Source: Candidatus Saccharimonadota bacterium
Lineage (GTDB): Bacteria; Patescibacteriota; Saccharimonadia; Saccharimonadales; Saccharimonadaceae
Length of the DNA: 64,000 nucleotides
Direction: 5' to 3'
Assembly (NCBI GenBank): GCA_030537075.1
Contig: JAUNOS010000003.1
Coordinates: 1-64,000 of the forward strand
A program made the position numbers and the translations under genes. The notes beneath the pieces were generated by a model, which was not told the origin of the DNA, did no database searches, and saw nothing but the letters and a program-made list of their open reading frames with translations. Shown piece by piece: positions 41,193-50,148 of this stretch (positions are counted from its first letter, which is position 1; the number at the start of each line of letters is the position of its first letter).

Positions 41193-41648
41193 ATGAATAA
41201 GACGTATCAAATTACAGATGAGGGGCGCCAGGAGTTGGAGCGCGAGCTCGAGGAGCTGAAGGGCCGTCGTGGTGAAATTGCTGATAAAATTGCGACGGCT
41301 CGCGGGTTTGGTGACCTGAGCGAAAATGCCGAGTACGACACGGCGCGCGAAGAGCAAGGGCTGCTGGAGACGCGTATCGCTGAGATCGAGGATATTTTGC
41401 AGCACGCATCGATCATCCAGAGCAGTGGTACCTCGGAGATCGGTCTGGGGAGTACGGTCGAGCTGAAGAGTGACGACAAGACGGTAACTTATACCGTGGT
41501 CGGCCCGGTGGAAGCAAACCCGCTAGAGGGGAAGATTTCAAATGAGTCGCCAATTGGCCAAGCCTTGATGGGTAAGAAGCTTGGTGACGAGGTCGTCATC
41601 TCGACACCAAAAGGCGAGACGACGTATCACGTAGTGGCTATTTCGTAG
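41193..41648 (+). CDS. greA: Transcription elongation factor GreA
   Basis: This 151-residue protein has an N-terminal coiled-coil (ELERELEELKGRRGEIADKIATARGFGDLSENAEYD) with the acidic tip residues, then the FKBP-like domain (IGQALMGKKLGDEVVISTPKGETTYHVV). It rescues backtracked RNA polymerase by stimulating transcript cleavage. The 3' end overlaps the convergent gene by 11 bases. Confidence 0.95.
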   Translation: MNKTYQITDEGRQELERELEELKGRRGEIADKIATARGFGDLSENAEYDTAREEQGLLETRIAEIEDILQHASIIQSSGTSEIGLGSTVELKSDDKTVTYTVVGPVEANPLEGKISNESPIGQALMGKKLGDEVVISTPKGETTYHVVAIS

Positions 41649-42174
41649 TCGCTGGGCGTTGTAGATTTTCATTTGCTCGTCGTATCATGGCGCGCTGCTC
41701 TTCGAGAATGCGCTGTTGGTCTGCTGCTTCGTGACGCTTGATGCTTTTGTCAAGGAGGCGCGTGGCAGTAGCAATAATGCCGATTTGTCCCAGGCGGGGG
41801 TGGAGTACGGCAGTCCGATAGGTATTATAGACGTCGCCAGGCGGCAGCTGTGGGGCGATTTCTTGTACCGTGCGGAGCAGTGTCGGGGTGGCAGGGTGAT
41901 TCTCATTTTGGAGAAGGTCGTAGCCTCTGAATGCGAGTGTCATATGCCGGAGGAGTTCTGGAGAGTGTGGTAGGTGATGCGTCATGTCGGACACGAGTCT
42001 AGCGAGATCTGCAAGCGCTGTGCCGTGGTCAGCGGCCTCTGTCTCGCCATTTTCTATCGCCGTGAGGCGGTTGCTGAGCTCGTCAGCAATGCGCATACAG
42101 AGGACGTCAGACATCGAGGGGCCGATGGGCTCCCGATCTAACGTGGTGTGTTTTGGGGTGGTGCGTCGGTGCAT
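41638..42174 (-). CDS. Uncharacterised helical protein
   Basis: This 178-residue protein is predominantly helical with many Leu, Arg and Ala and no membrane segment. It ends with a basic, possibly coiled stretch (AADQQRILEEQRAMIRRANEN). I do not recognise the family. TATAAT (42186-42181) ends 6 bases before the ATG at 42174, so it should be leaderless. Confidence 0.55.
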   Translation of the reverse strand: MHRRTTPKHTTLDREPIGPSMSDVLCMRIADELSNRLTAIENGETEAADHGTALADLARLVSDMTHHLPHSPELLRHMTLAFRGYDLLQNENHPATPTLLRTVQEIAPQLPPGDVYNTYRTAVLHPRLGQIGIIATATRLLDKSIKRHEAADQQRILEEQRAMIRRANENLQRPATTK

Positions 42175-42249
42175 TCTTTTATTATATCATAAAATGCAGA
42201 AAAATACTATAGTCCGCAAGCAGTGATATCTGGTATAATGAGGAGGATT

Positions 42250-43752
42250 ATGGCAACACTACAAGATTACCGAAATGAACGATTACGAAAATTAGCGGCG
42301 CTGAGGGAGCTGGGCGTTGACCCGTTTCCGGCGCGGGCTGAGCGGACGCATACGTGCGCTGAGGTGCTGGAGCAGTTTGATGAGCTGGCGGGCCAAGAGG
42401 TCGTGGTGGCGGGCCGCGTGGTGTCGGTGCGCAGTTTCGGTAAATTGGCATTTCTCAAGCTCCGTGACCAGTCGGGTGAGGTGCAGCTGTATTTGCAGCG
42501 TGACGAGGTGGCGGAATTGGACGCGGCGCGCGGCGTGCTGGGCATGAAGCAGCTGAAGCTGCTCGACACCGGCGATTTCGTCGAGGCGCGCGGCGTGATG
42601 ACCACCACGCAGACCGGCGAAAAGTCAGTCGGTGTGCGCGAACTGCGACTGCTGACGAAAGCCCTGCGCCCGATGCCGGAAAAGCTGGAAAACAAAGAAG
42701 AGCGCTTCCGTCGCCGCTACGTTGATATGAACGTCAATCCTGAAGTGCGCCAGCGGTTTATTCGCCGCAGTACGTTTTGGCAGGCGACGCGTGATTTCCT
42801 AAATAGCCGCGGTTTTTCTGAGGTCAATGTGCCAGTGCTGGAGCACACCACGGGTGGTGCCGACGCCAACCCGTTCGTGACGCAGATGGACGCGCTGGGC
42901 GACCAGTCGTTTTATCTGCGCATTTCGCACGAGTTGCCGCTCAAGCGGTTGATTGGTGCTGGCTTTGAAAAAGTCTATGACCTGGGCCCGCGTTTTCGCA
43001 ATGAAAATTACACTGACGAGCATCTGCCAGAGCACATCGCCATGGAGTGGTACGCGGCGTACTGGGACTGGCGAGAAGGTATGCGCTTCATGGAGGAGAT
43101 GTATAAGTACGTCCTGCAGCAGACCTTTGGCACCTTGCAGTTCAATGTCCGCGGCTTTGAGGTGGATATGAGCGGTCAGTGGGAAGTGTGGGATTATGCC
43201 GAGGTGATCAAAAAGCATTATGGGATTGATGTCTACGCTGCGACGATTGATGAGGTGGCAGCCAAGCTGAAAGAGCATGGCCTGGAGGTCGAAAAGACCG
43301 ATTCTATCCCGCGCGGGATTGATAAATTGTGGAAGAACATCCGTAAAGACGTGGCGGGGCCGGTGTGGCTGGTGAATACGCCGAAGTTTATTTCGCCGCT
43401 GGCCAAGACCAACCCGCAGGATCCGCGGGTGGTGGAGCGGTTCCAGCCGGTGATCGCCGGGTCAGAGCTTGGCAATGGCTATTCGGAGCTGAATGATCCG
43501 CTTGATCAGCTGGAGCGTTTTGTCGAGCAACAACAGATGCGCGACGCTGGCGACGACGAGGCGATGATGCTGGATATCGACTTTGTGGAGATGCTGGAAT
43601 ACGGCATGCCGCCGACCTGCGGCTATGGCTTTAGCGAGCGGGTATTCTGGATTTTTGAGGGCGTGACGGCCCGTGAAGGCGTGCCATTCCCGCAGCTGCG
43701 GCATGAGATTGACGAGACGACGCGAGCGATTTATCCGCAGGTTGAGCTGTGA
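42250..43752 (+). CDS. lysS: Lysyl-tRNA synthetase, class II
   Basis: This 500-residue class II enzyme has an N-terminal OB-fold (VVVAGRVVSVRSFGKLAFLKLRDQSGEVQLY). Motif 2 is FEKVYDLGPRFRNENYTDEHLPEHIAMEW and motif 3 is FVEMLEYGMPPTCGYGFSERVFW. An extended -10 (TGGTATAAT, 42234-42239) is followed by GAGGAGG overlapping the likely first bases of the RNA; the ATG is 10 bases after the -10. Confidence 0.94.
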   Translation: MATLQDYRNERLRKLAALRELGVDPFPARAERTHTCAEVLEQFDELAGQEVVVAGRVVSVRSFGKLAFLKLRDQSGEVQLYLQRDEVAELDAARGVLGMKQLKLLDTGDFVEARGVMTTTQTGEKSVGVRELRLLTKALRPMPEKLENKEERFRRRYVDMNVNPEVRQRFIRRSTFWQATRDFLNSRGFSEVNVPVLEHTTGGADANPFVTQMDALGDQSFYLRISHELPLKRLIGAGFEKVYDLGPRFRNENYTDEHLPEHIAMEWYAAYWDWREGMRFMEEMYKYVLQQTFGTLQFNVRGFEVDMSGQWEVWDYAEVIKKHYGIDVYAATIDEVAAKLKEHGLEVEKTDSIPRGIDKLWKNIRKDVAGPVWLVNTPKFISPLAKTNPQDPRVVERFQPVIAGSELGNGYSELNDPLDQLERFVEQQQMRDAGDDEAMMLDIDFVEMLEYGMPPTCGYGFSERVFWIFEGVTAREGVPFPQLRHEIDETTRAIYPQVEL

Positions 43753-44276
43753 AACAACATATTGAATATGCACCACAACGAACAGTGGACATGGTTCGCT
43801 TGGGCGAGTTGGCTTCTGAGATGCAGCGGCAGTATGCGGATGCGTATCGAGAGGCTATCGAGCCGCTATACGGCGATCAGTCATATAACATTGAGCGGCT
43901 GCTGCGGGGCGACGACAGAGAAACACACATTCTGATGGTTGATGGCGAAATGATGGGAACGCTCATATACAAAAAGGCACTGCAGGATGAGTATGGCGCT
44001 CGTCAAGCATTTGAGATTAAAACGTTGTGCTTGTTTAACGAATCTCAGAATAGCGGTCGGGGCTATGCGGCGCAGCTACTGGATGTCGCCGAGCAAGCCG
44101 CGATGAAATTGGGTGCGCAGTCAATGTTTGTGACTATTGCTGAAGATCGCCCTCAGGTAATTGATTTCTTCCAAAAACACGGATTTGTCTGTTCGGTGCG
44201 ATTACCAGAGAGGCACCGACAGAGTGTTGATGAATTGGTGTACATCAAACAAGTAGACATGAGCGAGGCGGTATGA
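43749..44276 (+). CDS. GNAT-family N-acetyltransferase
   Basis: This 175-residue protein starts at a GTG overlapping the lysS stop. The acetyl-CoA-binding core is FEIKTLCLFNESQNSGRGYAAQLLDVAEQAAMKLGA (a variant of the Q/RxxGxG/A loop). FVTIAEDRPQVIDFFQKHGF is a typical GNAT motif-B end. It overlaps the ASCH gene by four bases (ATGA). The pairing with an RNA-binding-like domain suggests an RNA or translation-related substrate, but this is inference. Confidence 0.8.
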   Translation: MKQHIEYAPQRTVDMVRLGELASEMQRQYADAYREAIEPLYGDQSYNIERLLRGDDRETHILMVDGEMMGTLIYKKALQDEYGARQAFEIKTLCLFNESQNSGRGYAAQLLDVAEQAAMKLGAQSMFVTIAEDRPQVIDFFQKHGFVCSVRLPERHRQSVDELVYIKQVDMSEAV

Positions 44277-44617
44277 ATCTGACGGTGCAAAAGTGTTATT
44301 TTCGGGCAATTGCTGCGGGAGAAAAGACGGCAGAGGGCCGAATTGCTAAAGAAAAATACCTCCAGTTGCGGCCTGGAGATACGATCACTTTTCATAACGC
44401 GACGAATGAGGCGGAGATGTTGACAGTAAGGGTGCTCCAGGTGCGGCGCTATGATTCATTTCGGGCGATGTTGGAGGCGGAAGGCGTCGCGGCGATGCTG
44501 CCAGGCATGACGTCGCTAGATGAAGCGATAAGAGTGTATGAATCATTCGGCGATTATAAAACAGCCGTGCAGCAATACGGCGCAGTTGCGATTCGATTTG
44601 GGCGAGTAGGAGCATAG
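44273..44617 (+). CDS. ASCH domain protein
   Basis: This 114-residue protein matches the ASCH pattern: IAAGEKTAEGRIAKEKYLQLRPGDTITFHN, with the GxKxxExR motif and the PGD turn. ASCH domains are PUA-related beta-barrels; E. coli YqfB of this fold removes acetyl groups from N4-acetylcytidine. It is translated in an ATGA overlap with the acetyltransferase, so an acetylation/deacetylation or RNA-modification pair is conceivable. Confidence 0.8.
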   Translation: MNLTVQKCYFRAIAAGEKTAEGRIAKEKYLQLRPGDTITFHNATNEAEMLTVRVLQVRRYDSFRAMLEAEGVAAMLPGMTSLDEAIRVYESFGDYKTAVQQYGAVAIRFGRVGA

Positions 44618-44620
44618 GAT

Positions 44621-45580
44621 ATGAATGTGTATGATGGACTAATGGTGATCGTGGCGGTGGGGCTGCTATTTTTAAGCGGGGCGTTTTCGGGACTGAATAT
44701 CGGCCTGATGATGGCCCGTCCAGATGATTTGAAGCGCAAGGCCGAGCAGGGCGACCGGATCGCCGCGCGGGTCTACAAGTACCGCCGCGACGGGTATTAT
44801 TTGATATTTTGTATTTTGCTGGGCAATGTCGGGGTAAATACGGCCATGTCGATTTTACTGGGTAATCTCACCAGTGGCGTTATCGGTGGGCTGCTGGCGA
44901 CGGCGCTGATCACGACCTTTGGCGAGATTTTGCCGCAAGCCATTTTCACCCAGCGCGGTTACCGCGTGACGCGTTACTTTTTCTGGCTGCTGGACGTTAT
45001 CTATGTGTTGTTTTGGCCGCTGGCGCGTCCGGTGTCAAAGTTGCTAAATCGATGGATCGGCAGCGAGCCGCCGCAGCTGTATACGCACCATGAGCTGGAG
45101 CAATTGATTCACGAGCACGCGGTGCATTCGGATAGCCCGGTGGATTTTGATGAAAGCCGGATCGCGGCTGGGGCGCTGCATTTTAGCAAAAAGACAGCTG
45201 GGGATATCGCAACGCCGCTGGATGAAGTGCTGACGGTGGCGCTGGATGACGAGCTAGATGCGACGCTGGTGGCGCAGCTGAAGCACGCCGGGCACTCGCG
45301 AGTGCCGGTATGCTCCGGGGATGAGCTGGTCGGATTGTTATACCTGAAAGATTTGGTGGGGCAGGAGTTGCCGCTGCCAGTTAGCCAGGCGTATCGCGAC
45401 AAAATTCATGATATCGACGCGCGCTCGCACCTGGACACGGTACTGAGCCGCTTTATCCAGACGCGCAGCCACTTGTTCGTGGTGATGGACGAGGAGCGGG
45501 AAGTGGGCATCGTGACGCTGGAGGACGTGATTGAGGAGATTATCCGGCGTGAGATTGAGGATGAGTTCGACGGCGTATAG
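44621..45580 (+). CDS. CNNM/CorC-type membrane protein with CBS pair
   Basis: This 319-residue protein has an N-terminal DUF21 (CNNM transmembrane) domain with four segments (GLLFLSGAFSGLNIGLMM, ILLGNVGVNTAMSIL, TTFGEILPQAIFTQRGY). A two-CBS module follows (DIATPLDEVLTVA ... HLFVVMDEEREVGIVTLEDVIEEII). The C-terminal CorC_HlyC domain of longer relatives is missing. The family is linked to magnesium or cobalt efflux and tolerance. AGGAG lies 8 bases before the ATG. Confidence 0.88.
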   Translation: MNVYDGLMVIVAVGLLFLSGAFSGLNIGLMMARPDDLKRKAEQGDRIAARVYKYRRDGYYLIFCILLGNVGVNTAMSILLGNLTSGVIGGLLATALITTFGEILPQAIFTQRGYRVTRYFFWLLDVIYVLFWPLARPVSKLLNRWIGSEPPQLYTHHELEQLIHEHAVHSDSPVDFDESRIAAGALHFSKKTAGDIATPLDEVLTVALDDELDATLVAQLKHAGHSRVPVCSGDELVGLLYLKDLVGQELPLPVSQAYRDKIHDIDARSHLDTVLSRFIQTRSHLFVVMDEEREVGIVTLEDVIEEIIRREIEDEFDGV

Positions 45581-45621
45581 GCGGGCTTTGTAGTCCATAG
45601 TGAGAAAAATTGCCTAGGTGC

Positions 45622-45656
45622 TTGACTTTTCAAACTACCTTGTATAACATAGTAGT
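45622..45656 (+). promoter_or_regulatory. Promoter with inverted repeat before the first ABC exporter
   Basis: TTGACT (45622-45627) and a -10 of TAACAT (45645-45650, 17-base spacer) or TATAAC (45643-45648). ACTAC (45634-45638) and GTAGT (45652-45656) frame an imperfect 23-bp palindrome over the -10, a candidate operator for the PadR regulator encoded 2 kb downstream. Confidence 0.5.
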
Positions 45657-45678
45657 ATGAATAACAAAAGGAGCAAGC

Positions 45679-46947
45679 ATGAAACGAAGTGATATTATCA
45701 GGCGAGCGGGGCGTAATTTGCGGCGCGCTAAGGGGCGAACCATCTTGACGGCGCTGGCGATGAGTGTCGGCGCTTTAACCATCGCGCTGGCGCTCGCGGC
45801 TGGCGAAGGTGGTCGGCGCTACACTGAGAGTTTAGTGAGTGGCTCGGGGGATGCCGAGGTGATCTTTGTGGCGCCGAAGCGACTTGACAGCGATAAGGGA
45901 GAGCAACTGCCAGAATACGGCGAGCCTGAACAGACGGCTGCCGCAACCAAGGCGGGTGTCGGTCGGCTGACTGACAAGGACATTGCGAAGATTCAGCAGA
46001 TGGCGCATGTCAACAGGGTGGTGCCGACGTATTCGCTGGACAGCGTACAGTATGTCAAGAGCGGGGCGAACGGTAAAAAGATTATCGCACCACTGACCGT
46101 GAAGGATGATAAGACGCGGGTGAATGTCGTGGCGGGGTCGCTAGAGCAGCACCGTCCGGGACCTGGGCAGGCGGTGATCGCGGAGGCTTTTTTGGCGCAA
46201 TTTGGCTATGCGGATGCGGCCAGTGCTATCGGCCAAACGATCACGCTGCATGCCGAGAAAAATGGCGCAGTCAAAGAAGTGCCACTGAGAATTACGGCAG
46301 TGGACAAAGAGTCGGAAACCCTGGTGTATTATCAGCCGTCGGTGCGTATCGCGCCGGAGGATGCGCGGGTGGTGTACGAGCTGGGACGGGTGGCTGACGC
46401 ACCAGCTGAGTATTACGGCGTGAATGTGTTCGCGGATGGGGCGGCGAATGTGGAGAAATTGCAAGAGGAATTGAAGAAAGAGTATGAGGCGTTTTCACTG
46501 CAAGACGTGCGCAAGACCTTGCTAGCGCTGGTAGGGACGGCGCAGTACGGCTTGATGGGCTTCGGCGCGTTGGCGCTCCTGGCCAGTGTCTTCGGCATCA
46601 TCAACACCATGTACATCTCTGTCCTCGAACGCACCCAACAAATCGGTCTCATGAAAGCTCTCGGCGCCTCAAAGCGCGACATTGGTCGGCTCTTCCGCTA
46701 TGAGGCGGCGTGGGTTGGGTTGTTCGGTGGGTTGATCGGCGTGGCGGGTGCAGCGGCAGTGACCCTGCTCAACCCGGTGATCGCAAATGTGCTGAAACTC
46801 GAGGCGGGCACGCAGCTGCTGGTGCTGACGCCGGTGCCGATCATACTGCTGCTGACCGGGCTGGTGGTGCTGGCGATTCTTTCGGGCTGGCTGCCAAGCC
46901 GCCGCGCGGCGAAACTTGATCCAATCGAAGCACTGAGGACAGAATAG
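45679..46947 (+). CDS. MacB/FtsX-type ABC exporter permease 1
   Basis: This 422-residue protein has one N-terminal membrane segment, a large extracytoplasmic domain (about residues 45-280), then three membrane segments in a FtsX domain (LMGFGALALLASVFGIINTM, AAWVGLFGGLIGVAGAAAV, LLLTGLVVLAILSGWLP). It ends LDPIEALRTE, the coupling-helix type end of the family. It pairs with the ATPase that follows after 9 bases. Residues around 304-345 are encoded by DNA nearly identical to permease 2. Confidence 0.88.
   Translation: MKRSDIIRRAGRNLRRAKGRTILTALAMSVGALTIALALAAGEGGRRYTESLVSGSGDAEVIFVAPKRLDSDKGEQLPEYGEPEQTAAATKAGVGRLTDKDIAKIQQMAHVNRVVPTYSLDSVQYVKSGANGKKIIAPLTVKDDKTRVNVVAGSLEQHRPGPGQAVIAEAFLAQFGYADAASAIGQTITLHAEKNGAVKEVPLRITAVDKESETLVYYQPSVRIAPEDARVVYELGRVADAPAEYYGVNVFADGAANVEKLQEELKKEYEAFSLQDVRKTLLALVGTAQYGLMGFGALALLASVFGIINTMYISVLERTQQIGLMKALGASKRDIGRLFRYEAAWVGLFGGLIGVAGAAAVTLLNPVIANVLKLEAGTQLLVLTPVPIILLLTGLVVLAILSGWLPSRRAAKLDPIEALRTE
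46588..46715 (+). repeat. Near-identical 128-bp segment, copy 1 (permease 1)
   Basis: By eye only four of 128 bases differ from 51864-51991; all differences are synonymous. The rest of the two permease genes has diverged strongly. Confidence 0.85.
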
Positions 46948-46956
46948 GAGACGACA

Positions 46957-47667
46957 ATGATTGAACTACGACATATCACGAAACGCTACGGCAAAAAACA
47001 ACACACCTTTACGGCGCTGAAGGATGTCAGTCTGACGATACCGGAGGGCGTGAGCGTCGCCATTCTCGGAAAATCCGGCTCCGGCAAATCCACCCTTATG
47101 CACGCTATCTCTGGCCTGGACAAACCCCAGGAGGGGCAAGTCATGGTGGGCGGGCAAGACATCCTGAAGCTCAAGCCCCGCGCCACTGACCAATTCCGCG
47201 CCCAAAAAATGGGCTTCATCTTTCAGAGTTTCTTCGTCGAGGGCGGGGAGACGGCTATCGAGAACGTCAGTCTGCCGCTGGAAACGGCGGGCGTGCCGCG
47301 GGCGGAGCGTGCGGCTAAGATTGCGGCGGCGCTCAAGGCGGTGGATTTGTATGACAAGCGCAAAAACAAAGCTAAAGATCTCTCGGGCGGACAGAAGCAG
47401 CGCCTGGCTATCGCGCGGGCGATTGTCAATAATCCTGCTATCTTGTTCGCTGACGAGCCGACGGGCAACCTGGACAGTGAAACGGGTGCGCGCATCGAGG
47501 AGTTGCTGTTTCGGCATAATAAAGAGCAGGGGACAACACTTGTGATCGTGACGCATGACGAGGAGTTGGCGGCGAAGTGCCAGTACCGCGTGATCATCAA
47601 AGACGGTCAGGTGGTGAAGACGGATCTGCCGCAAGGAGGACGAAATGGACGCCAAGCAGTACGCTGA
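46957..47667 (+). CDS. ABC exporter ATPase 1
   Basis: This 236-residue ATPase has Walker [19 protein letters not shown], signature [14 protein letters not shown], and Walker [15 protein letters not shown] with the H-loop VTHDEEL. It belongs to the MacB/LolD-like class acting with FtsX-type permeases. The end overlaps padR by 23 bases. It is strongly similar to ATPase 2 at 50149, including long near-identical DNA around Walker A. Confidence 0.92.
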   Translation: MIELRHITKRYGKKQHTFTALKDVSLTIPEGVSVAILGKSGSGKSTLMHAISGLDKPQEGQVMVGGQDILKLKPRATDQFRAQKMGFIFQSFFVEGGETAIENVSLPLETAGVPRAERAAKIAAALKAVDLYDKRKNKAKDLSGGQKQRLAIARAIVNNPAILFADEPTGNLDSETGARIEELLFRHNKEQGTTLVIVTHDEELAAKCQYRVIIKDGQVVKTDLPQGGRNGRQAVR

Positions 47668-47992
47668 TGGATTGGCGACGCAGCTGCGCAAGGGTTTTAT
47701 GGCCTACTGCGTGCTGCTCATCTGCGAAAAAGAGGCGCAGTACACCGGTGAAATTGTCCGGCGACTAGCGGAGGCTGACATGGTGGTGGTAGAGGGGACG
47801 ATTTATCCGCTGCTGAACCGCCTGCAAAAGGATGGGCTACTGGCGTATAATTGGCAAGAGAGCGAGCAGGGACCGCCGCGCAAATATTATGCAGCAACTG
47901 AACTGGGGATGGCGGTGGCGGCAGCGCTGAAAATCCATATGAAAACACTGAATACGACGCTAAAAACACTAGAGAAAGGAGCGGTGAAATGA
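47645..47992 (+). CDS. PadR-family transcriptional regulator
   Basis: This 115-residue protein has a winged helix characteristic of PadR: MAYCVLLICEKEAQYTGEIVRRLAEADMVVVEGTIYPLLNRLQKDGLL, then YYAATELGMAVAAAL. PadR proteins repress export and stress operons and are often relieved by the exported compound. It lies inside the operon it probably controls; AAGGAGG precedes the ATG. The next gene overlaps by ATGA. Confidence 0.9.
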   Translation: MDAKQYADGLATQLRKGFMAYCVLLICEKEAQYTGEIVRRLAEADMVVVEGTIYPLLNRLQKDGLLAYNWQESEQGPPRKYYAATELGMAVAAALKIHMKTLNTTLKTLEKGAVK

Positions 47993-49275
47993 AAGAAATA
48001 GTGCGGGTGCATTTAGCGAAAACCGGCTATGACATTGAGGTGGAGGCCAAGAAGGCGCTGGCGAGCTATCTGGAAGGCATCGAGCGGGCCATGGGGTCGG
48101 AAGAGGTGATGTATGAGATCGAGGCGCGCATGGTGGAACTGCTGGCGGAGCGCGGCGTCGCGGCAGGGAGCGTGATCACCAAGGCTGATGTGGCGGCACT
48201 GCGAGAACAAATGGGTGAGCCGCAGGAATTCTTCGACGGTGATGCACATAGCGCGACGGATGCTGAGGTCGGAGCTGAGGGCGAGCGCCCCGCCAAGCGC
48301 CTGATGCGCGACCCTGACAATGCATTGCTGGGCGGCGTCTGTGCTGGTCTGGGTGCCTACTGGGGCATTAACCCCCTATGGGTGCGTCTCTTGTTCATCA
48401 TCTCGCCGTTTATCACGGTCGGCGTGTCAATCTTGATCTATTTGGTGCTCTGGGTGTCTATGCCGGAGGCTCGGACGGCGGCAGAGAAGCTGCAGATGCG
48501 CGGCAAGGCAGTGACGTTTGATGCCCTGAAGCAAATGTCGGTCAGTGAAGAGACAAAGACTCATACCAAGGTGGCGCTGGTAAAAACCTTGCAGATTTTT
48601 GTGACAGCTGTGCTGCTACTTATGACACTGGGACTGCTAACGGCGCTCATCTTCGGTATGGTGATGGGAACGGCAGCCACGGTGGCATTGGATGGCTTTC
48701 GTGCACAGGGATGGGCCTGGGGGCTACTGGCGTCTCTCGTGCTGGGTGGTGCAGCTGCGGTCACTATGTCGGGTGTTTTGACTTCTATGGCGGGACGCTG
48801 GAAGGTGACGAAGACAGCGCTGGTGGCAGTGGTCGTGTCGCTGGTGATCGGGGCGCTGAGCGCATCGAGCATCGCTCTGTTTGGGGCGCGGATGGCGAAT
48901 GAGATGGCGGCGGATACGCAGCGCTTCACCAAAGTGATGCATGTCGATGTGCCACAAGATCTCCAAGGTGTGACGCGTGTCGATGTGCGCAGTGATGATC
49001 CGGTACACTATGAGTCGCTATATGCGGAAAAGCCGCGTATCGAGGTACACTACTTTGACCGGAGCGGCACCACTCAGCCACCGAAAGTGACGGTTCGGAC
49101 TGAGGGCGAGGTTTTGAGAGTGGAGGTTGACCAGCAAGATGATAATCGCCGGTGCGGCTGGCAACCATTTCTGTCACCAGCGGTCTGCCTGGAGTATGTT
49201 CGCGTGCGGGTGTACGGCCCATTTCAGCAGCAGCCAGCGCCAATTGTCATTCCTGACGCTGAGCTGCACACCTAG
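47989..49275 (+). CDS. PspC-domain envelope protein
   Basis: This 428-residue protein has an N-terminal helical region (VEAKKALASYLEGIERAMGSEEVMYEIEARMVELL) resembling PadR-linked DUF1700-type proteins. A PspC domain follows (RLMRDPDNALLGGVCAGLGAYWGINPLWVRLLFI). Several membrane segments lead to an external C-terminal beta-rich domain with its own cysteines (CGWQPFLSPAVC). Translation is coupled to padR. The PadR and PspC combination is usually an envelope-stress sensor arrangement. Confidence 0.8.
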   Translation: MKEIVRVHLAKTGYDIEVEAKKALASYLEGIERAMGSEEVMYEIEARMVELLAERGVAAGSVITKADVAALREQMGEPQEFFDGDAHSATDAEVGAEGERPAKRLMRDPDNALLGGVCAGLGAYWGINPLWVRLLFIISPFITVGVSILIYLVLWVSMPEARTAAEKLQMRGKAVTFDALKQMSVSEETKTHTKVALVKTLQIFVTAVLLLMTLGLLTALIFGMVMGTAATVALDGFRAQGWAWGLLASLVLGGAAAVTMSGVLTSMAGRWKVTKTALVAVVVSLVIGALSASSIALFGARMANEMAADTQRFTKVMHVDVPQDLQGVTRVDVRSDDPVHYESLYAEKPRIEVHYFDRSGTTQPPKVTVRTEGEVLRVEVDQQDDNRRCGWQPFLSPAVCLEYVRVRVYGPFQQQPAPIVIPDAELHT

Positions 49276-49293
49276 CGTGGTACAATAGATACT

Positions 49294-50136
49294 ATGGATA
49301 TGAGTTGGTGGCAGGCGATCATTCTGGGTATCGTCGAGGGGATTACCGAGTTTTTGCCGATTTCAAGTACGGGACATTTGACCATCGTCGAGAAGCTGAT
49401 GGGGATGCCACTGGATGACAAGAGCCTGATCGCGTTTACGGCCATCATTCAGATCGGGGCAATTTTCGCGGCCATCCTCTATTTCTGGCAGGACATTTGG
49501 CGGGTACTGAGTGCCTGGTGGCGCGGCCTGTGGTGGAAGCGGGCGCGGCGGTCGTTTGACTACCATTACGGCTGGGCGATCATCATCGGCTCGGTGCCAA
49601 TCGCCCTGATCGGACTGACGTTTAAAGATGAAATCGAGACCGTGCTGCGCAGCCTGTGGTTTGTGGCTGGGGCGCTCATCCTGTGGAGCGGCGTGATGTG
49701 GCTGGCGGATCGGTACGCGGTGGCAAAGCGCGGCGAAGGGGAGACCACTTGGAAAGATACGCTGATCATCGGCCTGGGGCAGTGTCTGTCGCTCATCCCG
49801 GGGGTGAGCCGGTCGGGTGCGACCATCTCGGTGGGTCTGCTGCGCGGCTTTGACCGGGTGACGGTGACGAAACTGAGCTTTTTCCTGGGCATCCCGGCAC
49901 TGGTGGCGGCTGGTGTCTTGCAGGCGGTGACGGAGTACCAGCACATCGCTGGCGGCGTGGGCTGGGGCGCGACCCTGCTGGCGACCGCGGTGTCGTTCGT
50001 GGTGGGCTACGTGTCTATCGCCTGGCTACTGAAATTTGTCGCCAGTAACACTTTCTCATTGTTTATTTGGTATCGCCTGGGGTTGGGCCTGGTGATCGTT
50101 GGATTATTAGTCAGCGGAGTCATAACCGCGGTATAG
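49294..50136 (+). CDS. uppP: Undecaprenyl-diphosphatase (BacA type)
   Basis: This 280-residue membrane protein recycles the C55 carrier. Both catalytic motifs are intact: GIVEGITEFLPISSTGHL at the start and PGVSRSGATISVGLLRGFDR near residue 170. It has about eight membrane segments. Overexpression of this family gives bacitracin tolerance. TACAAT (49281-49286) ends 7 bases before the ATG, so it may also be expressed on its own leaderless message within the module. Confidence 0.94.
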   Translation: MDMSWWQAIILGIVEGITEFLPISSTGHLTIVEKLMGMPLDDKSLIAFTAIIQIGAIFAAILYFWQDIWRVLSAWWRGLWWKRARRSFDYHYGWAIIIGSVPIALIGLTFKDEIETVLRSLWFVAGALILWSGVMWLADRYAVAKRGEGETTWKDTLIIGLGQCLSLIPGVSRSGATISVGLLRGFDRVTVTKLSFFLGIPALVAAGVLQAVTEYQHIAGGVGWGATLLATAVSFVVGYVSIAWLLKFVASNTFSLFIWYRLGLGLVIVGLLVSGVITAV

Positions 50137-50148
50137 AAAGGAGCGCGT

